From Alitta virens (Eukaryota > Annelida > Polychaeta > Phyllodocida > Nereididae), in NCBI GenBank assembly GCA_932294295.1, contig OW028580.1, forward strand, positions 8,461,374 through 8,525,373: a stretch of 64,000 bases of DNA, given 5' to 3'. The position numbers and the translations under genes were made by a program. The notes under the pieces were generated by a model. That model ran no database searches and was not told the origin of the DNA. It saw only the letters and a program-made list of their open reading frames with translations. Below, piece after piece: positions 1-14,200 of this stretch (its first letter is position 1; each line of letters starts with the position of its first letter).

Positions 1-3000
1 TGACAACTCACTATTCCACTTACTAGCAAAATCACAATGTTAGGGCCATGACACGGTTTCGTTACAGCTCGCAAATCTGCTGCATCCAAAAATTATATTT
101 AATAACCCTTCACAACAACAAAAACAGGCCGAAATGTCATTACCATAAGGTGTCATTATGTATTTTCAGTAGAACCAGAAGTAATATTTTTTTATTGAAT
201 CTTGGCAGATAGTTTTTTGGTCATTATTACAAAAACGCAATATCATCACAAGAACCATGACAACTTTTGCTAGAGTCAATAATTATTATCAACTTGTCCA
301 CAAAAAAAAAATGTTAACGCCTAAATTCACATAACATGTGTCTTTTATATCATATAAAGTAATCTATATTAGCAAGAGCAGTTGTCACACAAAAGTGAAT
401 CTTGGTGAAATGAGAATTTTCACAAAATTGTCAATATTATTTGTTCTGACTGATGAGGATTTTAAAATAAAACGTGGTTTTGTGGCTAGTTGGGTACTTT
501 GAACTTACCATTAAGATCTAATGTGAAAACGTTTATTGTTTAAATCCCATTTAGTTAATTTTCAAAAAAGAATTTTGCCTGTTATTGTAATGACAAAAAT
601 GGCAAAATATTATTGCTCTACATGGCCAAATGTGCCTCGTGCGTTTTCCAGGAGAAGGATAAACGGATGGAAAATGCATGGTTTTTAGCTAATTGTAATG
701 AGGCAAAAACCATGCATTACGTAACTCAAATAAAATTGACCAAAAATTAGAGATATTTTGATTAAAAATTTTAAAAATTCTCAAAGTTCATTAAAAGGTT
801 CATTACTGCTTTAGGTGAACTTAAAATTACCTCCTATGACTTTATAAGTGCATTTGTTACGCAAGTTTTTACAGGCAGAGCCTCTTATAAATGAATAAAT
901 CTAAAATGGTCACGGTTCAAAATAGCTAGAATTCTAAAAAGAAAACTTAATATATAAAGTAATAACTAAGTAAAATATAGTCCAAATAACATACCTTAAT
1001 TGCAGTATTTTTCACTTTTCAACCTTCATCTATATATTTATTTCATCAGAAAAAAAAAATTTGAAAAATTGTTAAATTGTGATTCCGGAACAGAACTGTA
1101 GCATAAATGCACTTACCCTAACAATATTTTATATGTTATTACTCTATGTAGCTTAGCTGTGCATTTTGATTGTCACATTGAAATATCACAGCTGTGTTTT
1201 AAAAATTTAGAGAAGAATAACAAATACATAAAAATTTCCGTTTCCAGAGCAGGCTTCGCACACCACTGCACTACATGCATAAAAAAACTTAATAAGAATA
1301 TGTCTACATTTGTGTAGAGATACCGTTTCGGAGTTTCATGACCATTAATGACAGATAATTTATATAATAGGGAAAATATGAAAATTCGGTACTCTTTCAA
1401 AGCCTCATATCAATGACTCTATGACCCCTTACATCAGTAACATTTTGCCAATGATATATTTAGATTATAGTACTTTCACTATTAACATTTGTTTCATCCT
1501 TCTTTTTTTTCAAAATATTGGAAAATCTTGATAATATTCTCAAAATGATGTTGCTTCCATCATTTACCTAAGCATCCCATACTTAGCAATGACAGCCGTA
1601 AATGCTGTACAATTCAAGTGCATGCAATTATTAAATATTTGTTCATAGTATTGCCATGCTCAACCCATTCAACAGTTTTTGCTTATAATTAGCAATTTCA
1701 TAATAATTAGTTGCATAATGATCTATATAGATATTACTTTCACCTGACTCCAATAGTTATTATTGTTTTCTTTATATACACCTGTAAAGTGTTCGCTTAT
1801 AAATACTAATTTAAAAGCCATCGATTTATTGCAAATCAGCAATCGAACAATTCAGTGACTGTTGAAGGGAATATGGCAATTGATAATATATAGTTCCTTC
1901 AGTTGACGGCTAAATGTAAACAGCCAGTGAAACATATTTTGACTTATAAAGGCATTAAAATGGGTTTGTTGAGTATCATTCCATACAAACAAAATCTTTA
2001 AGATTTGTATCTATTTGTATTTAAACTTTATTTATTTAAATACAAGTAAATACAAATCTTAATGGTTAATTTTGTATGAAATTATACCCAAAATCTTTAT
2101 GTGGCATAACATTGTTGCTGAATTTCATATATATTCCTTAGGATCATTGCAATTACCCATATTTGACTATTTTGGATGTATAAATGATATTATACCACTG
2201 TTTGCCTTCCACAGCCAATCAGAAGCCTGGATTACAGGGGATATATCACATGTACTAAGAACAGCAGGGAGGACATGGTCACACTTATATGAGCACATGT
2301 TGTGGCAAAACTTAACAAACAAACACTTAACAAGCAAACATATGTCTTGCAAAATAGGCAACATCTTATGCAACTGATCCTGCAAAATAGTGAACCCAGC
2401 CTTAATGATTATATAATGATGATATGGTTAACATTTGTTGCAAAAAAAAAATTAAATAAAATTTCGTACCTTGCTAACCAATAGTCCCATTCTTGAAAAT
2501 TGATATCCTGCAATACGCCATGCCTCATATGACCTGACAGCACTCTCTGTAACCTTTCTTGTGTTAGCTGGGATTCTGTCCAGCAAAGAATTAGTGAAAG
2601 CACTTTCACTTTTGATTTCCACATCTTATCTATTGGCAGTTTTTCTGCCATCCGGTGCAAATAGCAATTGCGTTGGTATATCCAATAATTGAGTAGATCC
2701 AATGTTTAAATTCACTGAAATCAGCAAAACTCCTCTCCAAATTGTCATTCATTTTGAAATGCAATGTCAATTGAAATAAGTCTTTAATCGTATTGCTTCA
2801 GTTTTAAGTGTCTCAATCTCTGACAAACATAAACACAAACAATCCAATTAAGTGGTATAAGTTAGATAATGCCCTTGTTTTCTTCGACATGGGATTATTG
2901 CTTGACTAACGCCTCGCAATAACTCCCATGTCTAAGAAAACACGGGCATTTTCTATTACTTGCTCGGCTAATGCCTCGCAATAACTCCCATGTCGAAGAA

Positions 3001-5741
3001 AACGCGGGCATTATCTATTACATAACACTGTATCTTTTCACGAAGAAATTCAAGAGTTTATCTTGGACTCTAATTAGCATTGTGTAACAGGGTATGTAGG
3101 CCATGTGGCAATTGTTTCGTTTCATCGCACACACTATATTAACACTCAAGACATAATATTTTTCTAAATTTTGTAAAAAACACAGTCGATATATGTCAGT
3201 GTAGCTATCACAAGGCACCACTAGGCCAAAGAGAGTAGTACTGTATAAAATTTCATTCACGTAAGTGCATTAGCTGATTAGTGTTAGAGAGTTCGGCTCT
3301 AGAAACAAAAGTGTGTTTTGGAGTTCTGCTCTGGAAATGAAAGTGTAACACCCGCCCTCCAGTGGTGTCCCTAATAAGCACTCACCCAGTCGTCCCAGGA
3401 GATTAAACATGATGACGGGCAAGTAAAACATTCGTTTGGCTGGTCCGTTTGGTCGAGCTAGCTTTAGCATATTTAGTCATAAATCAGTCTTCCCAAAGTA
3501 CACTGGACCCCCGGCCCTGACCAGTGTTTCCTTCCACGGTCCGGCAAAGAGCGTCTTCTACCAGCCGCATGTCTGGCGTCTGAGCGACCACTAATTAGTG
3601 TGTGCAACCAAGCGGAACGATCGCGATTTGTCCCATGTAGCCTGTTGCGTAATGGCAATTAGTGTCCAATATTCTGACCTTGAGGTCAATTCTACCTACT
3701 AAAAAGGACTGACTTGATTGTAATTAACTTTACTGAAGACATCCAGTGAAATGTGCTAGCATGACATTTGCCTTTGCAGGTATTTCATAGAATGATAAGT
3801 TAAATCATGGAGCCACCATGGTTAAATGCAATTAGTAGTCCTGAGTCTTTCCTTGTTAAAATTAGATATTAAATTCATTACATAAAAGTTTCTTTGGTAG
3901 AATGTTTGGTTTAGACCAGCTTTACATGATCATTGCTGCAGAACTATGATATACTCCAGAGTCCAGGCAAAGTTGGAAAACCGTAATATAAATTCAAATG
4001 TTTTTCTTGCACTTCAGTTTTATTTTTGAAATTAATTAAAGATGTGAAAGTCCTTCTTGACTTCCCCTGAGCTGACAGTGAGCACTTATTTCAAAGTCAC
4101 AATTCACAAGAATGTGTGCTGGGATAAGAGTTCACAGGTACCAACAGCAGCTGGATTCTTAGATGAAGACATATTAATGAAATAATCATGGCCTAAGCGA
4201 CTGCTATATATATATATATATATTGTACGCATATATGCATATGGAAACATGTTAACGTTAAGTGTATATTCGGTCCTTCAAAACCGATCAGTGTTACCAC
4301 TTTGCTGGACCAAATGTCCGACAAAGGAAAATGGATCTTTGGGAAGACTGATAAATGAAAAAAATGTTGAGTAAAAATTGACTTTATTAGTGCATGCAGT
4401 GGCTCCTTTGTGGCCATTTTATTTATTTATGTATATCGGCCGTTTCCAACTAATGATGTTATGATGCTATTAATAGGACAAGAGTGGCCGAAAATACATA
4501 GAAAAAAATTAATTTCAGAATTTCAAATGGAACCGCCTAGGTTTTGTTAAGGCTGAATACCATTTTCAAAAAGGTATAACACATGCCTCTATATTTATTT
4601 TTGATCCCTCCCAAGACCGATTGAATGTTCAGTCAATTTGAAGGAATTTTTAGCATTAGTGCGAAGTCGCGGTTCGTCGTATTTCCTTTATTGTGGAACA
4701 TAAAAAGTTATTATGCACATGACTGTATTCAGTGAAAAATAAGCTTTACTTTGAACAGCAGCATTGCTGTATTTAAACATTTATTCAAGTTATAATAATT
4801 CAATTTTGAGACTTAATGAGCCCGAATAGACATATATATTGCTTTCTTTATTTCCATCCTTTTACAGGCCTAAAATTATTCAGTCACCTAATTTTAAAAA
4901 TATGGTGTAAACCTGAATATTATGAGCACTGAATAGACATAGCTAGAAATATTTCTCTGGATCAAATGATAATATTGCAAATATTATATGTGAATGGATT
5001 GTTTATTTTATCAAGACAATTATATTTTAACAAATCAAAAATTATTGAGACACCCAGGAATCTCCAGTTTGAGAACAAATGTTTTAAGTACTTTATTAGG
5101 CTTTTATAAAAGCTATACAGGGTAATTTTGAATATTTAGATTTGCTGGCAATTTTGTTAATTATGCAGGAAGGTCATTTAAGTAAATCACACCAATGCTA
5201 CTGGTCAGAAGCTTAGTCGGCTTACATGACCAGCTATCAGAGTCAGATGTAATAATGAGATGATATGGTTTAAGTCCATACCATTTTACACCTCAGGGAT
5301 GGGTCTTCAACTTAAATAAGCCACTGTAGTTAACGTCTCGCGATACTGCATGACATCCAGCTATCAAGCTCATAAAGAGTGCCTGTGCCAGGGACTATTC
5401 TATTATTTGGTAGACCCCCTAAATTTGTATTCATTTTAAAGCTCTTTACCAGAGCAATCCAAATTACTCATTATTAAAGAGATATAAGGAGATTACATCA
5501 ATATCACTGACCTTCAAAATTGCGGAAATCACTAAATTTCTTCGTAAAGGACCAAATTTTCAACGAGGCTTGGGAGGGAGCAAAAATTAAGGTACAGCTA
5601 TGTGTAATACATCTTTAGAAAGGGTTTATCAATAAAGGTTTACTGTGTTCTATAGAACCAGCGGAGTAAAGTATTCATGCAATGCGTTTCTGGATTTTCA
5701 AGATCCTATTTAAATGTATATTTGCGGCCATTCCCAATATT
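1..5741. other. Host DNA without a supported gene
   Basis: AT-rich sequence with only short open frames lacking splice signals or recognisable domains. It contains a foldback repeat at 2867-3020 (listed separately), a short (TA)n run near 4202-4222 and scattered A/T homopolymers. I see no RNA gene and no convincing exon. Confidence 0.6.
2867..3020. repeat. Foldback (MITE-like) inverted repeat
   Basis: The left arm at about 2867-2903 starts GATAATGCCC and continues through a TTCTTCGACATGGGA block. It is repeated in inverted orientation near 2968-3015, and a third, partial inverted copy lies at about 2926-2955 (GCAATAACTCCCATGTC). This is the structure of a small non-autonomous foldback element whose right arm has been duplicated. 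I cannot assign a transposase family. Confidence 0.6.
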
Positions 5742-6318
5742 TCAAGGCAAATAGACTAAATAAGGATAAATAAAACTATAATAAAGAGAACGTAATAAAT
5801 GTTGTGGTAAAAATTTCTTCGCTTTGTAGATAATACCTAAGCCTTTTGAAATTTTACTTTTGATCATTTGTATATGACTAAACCAAGTTAATTTTTCATC
5901 CAAGTTAACGCCAAGAAATTTGATTATTTTTCTCCTTTCCAAGTCTTTATTATTTATTCTTATTTTAATTGGTATTGTTGAGACCTTCTATGAATTTTAA
6001 CACCATATAACTAGTCAATATAATTTTATTTTGCATTTAGCCAAAGTTGTACCTCATTAATCAGATTTTGTAGTGCAGGAATATTCGGACCTTTGAAAAT
6101 AAGCTTGTATCGTCAGCGAATAATATTGCTAAAAACTTGGAACATACTGTGTTCACCATTGCTTTGATAGGCAGTAAAAGAAAGGAAGATTTTCCACCAT
6201 AATATAAAAATAGTTGTTTTGTGAGGTACTTTTCAAAATCCAAAAAACCAGTGAAAATGAGGTTGAATGTACGAGGTGATAATACAAGATGATTCAACAT
6301 TATGTAATATCGGGACAA
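5742..6318 (-). mobile_element. Non-LTR retrotransposon reverse-transcriptase remnant
   Basis: Two minus-strand fragments in different frames read in the order expected for a LINE reverse transcriptase. Positions 6318-6061 contain the catalytic palm motif FADDTSLF. Positions 5942-5742 contain the block FLGVNLDEKLTWFSHI followed by a helical segment ending FIYPYLVY, typical of the thumb region of CR1/Jockey-like elements. The fragments are broken by frameshifts and stops, and no endonuclease or complete 5' end is visible, so this is a dead, 5'-truncated copy. The clade is uncertain; that it is LINE-derived is fairly sure. Confidence 0.75.
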
Positions 6319-6946
6319 AGGCTAACAGCATTGTAGCTGGACATGGTATGAAAATTAAGTTGCAAAGATGCTAAATGTTCATACACCAGAATTCAGTGTT
6401 CCATTTGCAACAGATTAGCCATATTAGCACAGATTAGCAATATTAGTTGTTCAAATGCATGAACTAAATAGTGTGTTAACATAACAATTAGCATGGTAAT
6501 TACAATATGGATAATGCAAATCAACATCACATACTTATCAGGAATATAAGTCTTTAAAGTCTTTCGTGGTATAGTCCATTTGTGAATTGTCCATGTTCAC
6601 ATAAACAATGATAAAGTCACAACTGATGATCAGCATAATTTAACTTTCGAGATAAATTTCACAACCATATTAATGTTCAAAACCAGAAATATTCATGTTT
6701 AAATCAACAGGTATTAATATTAAAAACAACAGATACTAGTATTCAGGACAATAGATATTCATGGCATCATTGCAAGATGTAGTATCCACTTGTATATTTG
6801 AAGATATAATTTCAAAATTGATTATCAACATTTATTCAAATACACTGATAGACATTTAGACATTTTATTCTTCACCAACACTCAAGTACATTATTTTACA
6901 AGTATATGTGACAAAAAGCATGTATAAAAACATATAATGTGTTGGA

Positions 6947-7003
6947 AGGGGATACATCCGAGTATTTACAAAATACCATTACCCAAGGATGGATGTATCC
7001 CCT
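6947..7003. repeat. Perfect 13-bp inverted repeat with 31-bp loop
   Basis: AGGGGATACATCC at 6947-6959 is matched by its exact reverse complement at 6991-7003. It lies just beyond the 3' side of the LINE-like fragment at 7311-7568 (minus strand), so it could belong to that element's 3' untranslated region or to a small foldback element. Confidence 0.5.
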
Positions 7004-7310
7004 ATTATATTTAACATTTAGAATTTATTATTAATAAAGTAACAAAAATATAGAGAGAGAAAAAAGAAAAAAAAAAAACAGTACAACACGAGTATGTGTC
7101 ATAACACATTGCAAAATAATACTATATTTCAACTTATTGAAAAAATTACAATTAATTACAACTTTAATTAATTACATTTGTACTTTACAAAACATTTAGT
7201 AAATAATTAATATTGTTCTTACTTTTAATATGGATGGGCAAGTGTAACCATAAATGTGGTGATCTTGCCAGAAAACTTTTACTGTATATTTGTGAGGTAT
7301 GTTGAGGTGC

Positions 7311-7568
7311 TTAAAGATCAATTCTATTTCTAGTTGCATAGTTATGTGTTGGGATTTCAAAGAGATTTACTATGCGTTTTGGGAGTATATTATTAACATA
7401 TCTATAAGAAATTTTAAGTAGAGACAGGTCAATAAGGCTTTCTATTGTCAAAATATTTGCTTTTCTGTAGTATGGTTGAAGTCTTGTTCTCTTATTTATA
7501 TTGAATAATGCTCGAACAGCTTTATTTTGATGAACTTTCAATTTTCTTAAATTACTGTTGGTGATCAT
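7311..7568 (-). mobile_element. LINE reverse-transcriptase C-terminal remnant
   Basis: An 85-codon minus-strand open frame resembles the region after the thumb of LINE reverse transcriptases. It has LRKLKVHQNKAVRALFN near its start, a YYRKANILTIESLIDL segment and a terminal NYATRNR motif common in such proteins. It lies upstream, in minus orientation, of the palm fragment at 5742-6318, so it is either a separate 5'-truncated copy or part of a rearranged one. The sequence downstream on the minus strand (about 7010-7310) is AT-rich and may be its 3' end. Confidence 0.65.
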
Positions 7569-10525
7569 AGTGTGTTCGTAAAGGTTAACTTATTACATTT
7601 TTTCGAATCAGAATTGACAACAAACAACAATATGTTCACGAGAACTATTTTTCATTACGACAAGCATGTATCGAGTACTTTCACTGTTGAGTGTCCATAA
7701 TCATAATTACCACAAAAAATTGCAATATGTAAAGTCTATTGTTGAAGATCAATATGATTATTAAAAATGGTCCCATAATAAGTCACATAGCATACATTGA
7801 GTTACTTTGACTATGTCAGGAAAACCATTTTTATTTTCATTTTGCTAGTCTTTTGAGTTCTTCTCGGACCTGCATTAGCCTATTTTTATGTTATTGATTT
7901 TATGCACTTTTTATCAATAATATATATTTTTTCAATTTCATGGTTATGCCATTTTACAATTAGCTATTATGACTCATAGTGATCAAATCATAAAAGCTTT
8001 ACGATTAGCAGGGCTGAGGCAATTAAATGTTTGTTCAGGCAAGTAAAAGGCCCCACCTATGGGGTAAATGTGTAACATGGGTTGGCTTCTCTCTCTCACC
8101 TCAATCCATATCAATCAATCAACCCTGGATAACGGCAAGAACTTACCTTAGAGGGCTGCACTATCCACATCGATCTATCTATCTATATATCCATAATAGA
8201 GACCCTTAATGGTGATGTAAATGCCTCAATGCTACTGGTTCGGAAGGTTGGTCAACTTATTGAAATGGGTCTTTAACTTTCCTAAGTGAAGACACCGAAT
8301 ACAAGGCACTTCCAATGGGGACTATTGTGCCAATAGAGAGCTATTAACTGCGCCTGCCAATTACTTAATGAGGTCATCTCAATCCTACATCATCATTTGC
8401 ACTCAATGACCTCATTGTGTGCCTAACAATTGTTTGGGTTACAGATTAGCACGCACCAGGCATGCTGGGGGGGGGGGGGGGGTATAGTTGGATTGTTTTT
8501 AAGGCCTGAATAATGACATCATCAACAGAGAAAAATCAGCGACAATTAAGTGACATCATCCTCTTTGATTATTATTGATTGGCACTAATAGCTCATTAAA
8601 CTAATTAGTCCAAATCCGAGATCTTACAGTAGGCGACAGAAGTCTTATCAAAAGTATGACAATTCTAGACACGGCCGAAAGCCTGATCTGTCAGTTTTCT
8701 TTAATTTACTCATCTGCTAATATATCATGCTAATTTTGAATTGCATCCAAAATTTAAGAGAGGTTTTCACAGCATGAAGTCTATGATTCCTTCGCTTTGC
8801 TTTCAGAATTTTTCAGAATAAGTCTAGTCATTCCATTACAGGTCACTAGATTCTGAGCACAGTAAGGAACTATAACACTATGGTAAATAAATTTCAAACT
8901 CTTTAATCTATTTAATAAGCATACAATAGGCAATCAAAGCATCAATAGATGTAGGTATACACATAAAAATAATAAACAATTCCACATATCTTAAACACAG
9001 GTGCACATCATTCCTTGGTCATACACTGGTCATATAACCTGACAATTATATTCTAAAAGATCACTTCCAAATTCAATTCACTCTAATCTCTCTTCTCTCT
9101 GAGAGCCCAGCTCCTTCCAACTGGCTGCTCTATTCTATATCTTCTCTCTCTCTCTCTCTCTGGATCCCTCTCTATGCTCTCTCTCTCTATCTCTGACTAA
9201 CCCTAGCCCCTTACCTTAATTATATACCTACTACCTGTTCCCCCCCCCCTCTATTTTCTGCTTTAGGTTGGCCTGTTGAGCTATGCTTGCTTTCTGCAGC
9301 AGCCTGCTTGTAGCTTAGTGTCTATCCTTAGTTTACCCCTCTGTGATTATATCAACATTTTAACTATTAATTCTACAACAATTTTATCAATTACATACTA
9401 GAATAACATGTGTACAATATCATATTAATTAATCATCATAAATCATTTTTCTCAACATACAGTAGATAGACATTAGTAATACAGTAAAGCCCCTACAGTG
9501 GGTAATCTTACAATCATAAATGCCTTAAAACCATAAAAATACATTATTAAAACGTTAGAGGTCTGATACCTCTCGTGACCTCATAGGGGTCACCTACTTC
9601 AAACATAAAACATATATACTGAATCATACTATCTAAATCTCTTACTAATTGTCACATAACAAACACACTCACTTATTATAATCAAAGAGGACTATTTGCT
9701 ACTATATTAGAGACAATATAATATAATTAAGACGAATTACTTATTTATTACACAAAAATGACATTTTAAGGACAAGGATATATTTAATACATTGTATTGA
9801 AGACAGATCTTTTATTAATATTTTCGTGGTCGGAAGATGCGCCTCCTGGCATTATACGACATTATGACATCATATGCCATGATATGGATGCTAGTGTTCA
9901 GATTTTTGTGTTTGTTGATTTCGTAAATATGGTAAATATTTAGCTCCATTCGCCCATTAAATCAATGAAATCATGTGGAAATGACATTTTAATGTGTTGT
10001 CCATGCAAAACTATTCACTGGACGGGAGATTTCTAAATGAATTTTATTATCCACCAGGGGCATTGAAGTTTGTGGTTCCTGGTGCCCTAAGTGCCCGGGC
10101 CAGAGATCAAACCTGGGACCTTCAACAGAGCTTGCCAAAGTGGAACTTGGTGGAACCGGCCTCCCAAATTTAGGCCACGCAGTAATTTTAATGAGCATGA
10201 GACTGGTCATTGTCCAGGAATGAAATATTTGGCTTACCTTTTACGTCTACAAACATATTGAAAAAATATTCCTTATTTCACTGTGCCATATTTACGAGAT
10301 AAACAAACACCAAAATATATGGGCATTTAAAAAAACAAAGTGAGGTTTGTGGCTCTAAAACAAAAATTGTCATTTCCAAGAGTTAATAACATTATGCCCT
10401 TTTATCAGATCTTATTATTACACGTCATGAAAAGCGTTTTGAATTGTTTATAAGAAGCTCAGTAAGAGTCACATAAAGCATCAACACTTTATTAGATGGC
10501 TTGGGCTGTCATGATATCGGCCATC
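7569..10525. other. Host intergenic DNA with simple repeats
   Basis: I see no supported gene. The stretch holds a G homopolymer at about 8469-8482, a CT-rich tract at about 9100-9190 and a C run near 9240. Around 10050-10170 the minus strand carries a CCAGGTTTGATCTC block resembling a tRNA B box, possibly an old tRNA-derived SINE. It is too degraded to call. Confidence 0.5.
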
Positions 10526-13260
10526 TTATGTTGTTGCGACTTCACAGAGTGACCAGATTGGCAGTGCGTTCCAAGGATTGAAGAACCCAATAGTAATCTT
10601 GGTCGAGAAAGGATCAGAACAGTTGTAACCACAAGCAACCATTCCATTCTTTCGACCACTGCTGACCAGTGGACACTCAAACATGGACTTGGTGAAGACA
10701 ACAATGTTTGATTTTTGACAAGAGGGCACTGACTTCAGTAGCAGTATAACCTTCAGAGGGAGCCACTCATGGATCAGCAATGGCATAAAGATATTTGGTA
10801 GAGCAGTTGTCACCTAAAATCATGAGAGCACTCAACATGAATTGTCTCCTAAGAAATTACTAACACACTCAGATACTATGTCAAATTGAGAAATCATAAC
10901 TTACCTTTATACATGTGTTTGCATTGTTATCATTAATGACGTCATTCATATCATCTGTTATTGGTATGAAAGGGAATGGTTCAGGATTGCAGGAGTCAGA
11001 AGTAGCCACTAGATCAGCTGAAAAGCCACAGATATTGTCTATTCATGTGATTCTAAACTTCCAAAATTGCATTTAAAACTGGGATTAATTGTATTCAGAG
11101 TTAGGGATTAATGGTCTTTTATTGCCAAATATAATGAAATATATTTTGATAGGCAATGCCCTGTTAAATTTGATAAAAGTAGCATACACTCTAATATGAT
11201 AGTACTATTAAGTAAATTACATTCAGTGTTAATAAGGGATGGTAAAATGTGAACCATTTCTTATGATAATTTGAAATTGCAGCATTATGAAAATCAAAAG
11301 ATAAAATCTCAAATCGTTAATATTTTGGACAACTATAATAAGACCCAATGGTTATGTGGTATATTTTTATATTCCCCACGAGTGGACAGATTGGCCAGGA
11401 TTCACGAGTGACGTAAGCCACGAGTGAATTCTGAAGCCAATCTGTCCACGAGTGAGGGAATATAAAAATATACCACATATCCACTTGGGTCTTATTTATA
11501 CCCCACAATTTTCACTTTTAGTTGAACTGCCTGGCTATGCATTCATGTAGTATAGAAAAAATCATGAATATTCATTTTTGCCATTGACCAATCAGAGCAT
11601 TGCATAACTGTCGTCAACGTCATTACCTCAAAACTTTCGGGGACATTTTCAGAATAATAAAGGAATTTACGAATGATATTTACAAACCAGTTGTTAAATA
11701 TTTTTTGTAAGAATTTGTTTTTATAGTAGATTTTGAAAGATAATGGTTTATTGTTTGTATTATTCGATTGTATTACCGAAGCGATGACGCTCCTGTCACG
11801 TTGCCCATAGCAACACAGCCACACAATAGCTTGTATCTGTGGACTGAACAGACCATTGATTTTTGTTACGTTTTTTGGTCCTAGAATCGTTAATTTTGGT
11901 CCGATTTCAAAATTTAAATCTTTCTTAGGGAGCTGATTTTATCTTCTGAATGGTAGAAAAATTATGACTCCGAATATTGTTTTAAAGCGGCGGCGCTAGT
12001 TTAAACGGCGAAGCGCTTAGCTGCAAAAAGTGATTTTTTGTCAGTGGCCTGCCATACATAGAAGTATATGGTATACATTTCCCATCCTTGTAAGGTAAGC
12101 TATGTAGTATACACCTGTTTACCACATAGGCTATGCCACATGGCTTTTCTATGTGGTATACAACTGATTGTGGGGTATACAATAATAACAATTTAGGCAA
12201 TGTCAGAATATCACTTGTGTAGCCGTTTGTAAATATTTCCATCAGTTTTATTACACAGGCATTTCAATGTAAAAATAGTCCAGGATGTAAACATTTTTTA
12301 TTCAAATAACTAAATTTGCAGTTGATATTTCTGAAGTTGATTTTTTCAATAAACAATAAAATATTTGCCAATGTACTTACCGTTCAACATTTTATTTATT
12401 AAATAATTAATAAACAACAAACCAATTGAATAGTTAATGGACTTACCGTTGTTTCAAGATATCAATAGAAAATAAACCAATATCAGTGAATGGACTTACC
12501 GTCATAGTATTTGAAATAATTAACAGATCGGTTATATGAGCCAAACGCTAGAAAGTTGATTTCCATGGACAATGCACTGACATCATAAGCAAATAGTTGC
12601 TGCTTCCCAGTTGTGTTACCTCGCCCGACTGATATTATGTTTTCAGCCCACGACACCCAGAATGGTTGATAAATTGTGTTATTTAAAAAGCCATTTCTGT
12701 CAGTAACAATGGTAACATATTTTCCTTGACTCACTAGGCGTAACCCGATGATTGTGTTGTTTCTCGTTCCGATGGCAATTTCATACAATGACTCTCGGTA
12801 AAATTTTGACTTGATATCAGGCATAAGACCAATGTGGGCATCCCTCCTGCCCTTCACTTGCAAATTCAGAAATGTTTTTTCCTTAACATTGTAACCAACA
12901 TATTTATATTTATATTTTGTTGCAATAACTTCCACCTCTATATGAAAAATTAAATTAAAAAAATAGTCATAATTGATATCATAGCAAGAAACGCATTCAA
13001 TTTTTAGTTAAATACTGAAACCTCATTAACAGAAAAATTTAAGAATACAATATCCTAATTCTATCAGTTACTAGAAATAGTCAACTCGCTTTGCAATTAA
13101 GATTATCAATATTAGTCAATTGCAGTACAATGCACAAAGGTTACACATTAATGGGAATATTTCTACAGTTTAAAGACTACTAACCTCTTGCTTCCAAAGT
13201 CAGATTCCGCAGGCAATATAAAACAAATAGTAGAAAATACGATTTGATATCCATTTTCAT
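10526..13260 (-). CDS. Secreted FAMeT-domain protein, four exons
   Basis: Exons on the minus strand are 13260-13185, 12937-12500, 11017-10905 and 10813-10526. All junctions are GT-AG, phases match and the stop closes a 304-residue protein. Exon 1 is a hydrophobic signal peptide. Exon 2 (about residues 26-171) matches the methyltransf_FA/FAMeT-type domain: YEIAIGTRNN at about 77-86 and FWVSWAENIISVGRG at about 118-132. Despite the name, these domains in secreted invertebrate proteins are not proven enzymes and often sit with lectin-like modules. Exons 3-4 form a Cys-containing module ending WSLCEV, which I suspect to be a galactose-binding-like beta-sandwich. Intron 2 carries foldback repeats. 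A damaged paralogue lies just upstream at 14201-15824. The gene model is strong; the biological role is unknown. Confidence 0.8.
11339..11508. repeat. Long near-perfect hairpin (foldback element) inside intron 2
   Basis: The left arm, running from AATAAGACCCAATGG through a TGGTATATTTTTATATTCCC block, is mirrored by a right arm ending in CACTTGGGTCTTATTT. The two arms of about 70 bp pair almost completely around a short centre near 11420. It lies in an intron of the FAMeT-domain gene. It is best read as a MITE-like foldback element; the small open frame across it has no coding merit. Confidence 0.75.
11498..12183. repeat. Possible second MITE with TATACCCCACAA ends
   Basis: TATACCCCACAA at about 11498 recurs inverted (TTGTGGGGTATA) at about 12170-12183, bracketing roughly 690 bp directly beside the 11339-11508 hairpin. 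The right part also has internal inverted copies of TATGTGGTATA. It may be a separate element or an extension of the hairpin element. I see no transposase. Confidence 0.4.
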
Positions 13261-13380
13261 TAAAGGGAAAGAACCTTAGCCTAGGATTAGTAGTCACTCG
13301 ATGAACCGAATGCAAATAGTGTAGGACTGGTATGTATTTATCAATGAAGCTTTGTGTTCTTCATCAATGCGAAAAAGTTC

Positions 13381-13590
13381 CTTTCTAGACAGAATTTTAC
13401 AGTGGAATTCTACATTAGGACCACCTCACTATTAAGACCACTTCACTTCTAAGATCACCGTTTTGATTTAAATGCATTGCAGTTATAATTGTGTTTACCT
13501 CACCATGAAGACTACCTCACAATTGAACACCGTAAGTATAGCACCAAGGGCGATGATCTTAATAGCGAGGTCCCGTTGCTAATGTAGCTA
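13381..13590. repeat. MITE-like inverted repeat
   Basis: The sequence starting CTACATTAGGACCACCTC with CACTATTAAGACC at about 13408-13440 is mirrored, with mismatches, by GATCTTAATAGCGAGGTC and GCTAATGTAGC at about 13554-13584. This is a short foldback of about 180 bp between the two FAMeT-domain loci. 13591-14200 holds nothing further that I can support. Confidence 0.5.
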
Positions 13591-14200
13591 CTAAGAAACT
13601 TAATTGATCTGTAGCCATGTTGCAAGGCAACATATGCTGTTTTACATATCTTCATTCAGTGACTGATGCAATATGAATGAAGAAAGATAATTAAAAGTAT
13701 TAATATTTAATAATTATGATCAGTGACCACAGACACAAACAACTCCTAAACATCTATTTTATTCTACAGAAATTTTGAGTTAGAAATTTAAGGCTGTGGA
13801 AACACTTTTCTACCTTCTCAAAATTAATTCATAATTTTATCTTTCAATTGATTCACGATACAAAATGTGCAGAATTTAGATTGCTTTTATTCATTACATA
13901 ATATAGAGCCATGCTTCAGAATACCACTAAACAGTGACCCTAACAAAAAGATACTAACATAAATTCTGCTTGTTCATAGTATCTATTTTTAACTGATAAA
14001 GGCCTCACATTATCTGTTTCATTCTGTGCTTACGTCACAGAGCAACTATTTCAATGGCTTTTTCCTTAGAAATAAGTGCTCTGTGAGGAAAAATTTTGAT
14101 AACCACAATAAGTTAATCGTAATGTGCTTCTTATGCAATATATTGGTAAATACAAAATTGACATTTAAAATTGTATTTGTGGACTATTTTGTAAACCATC

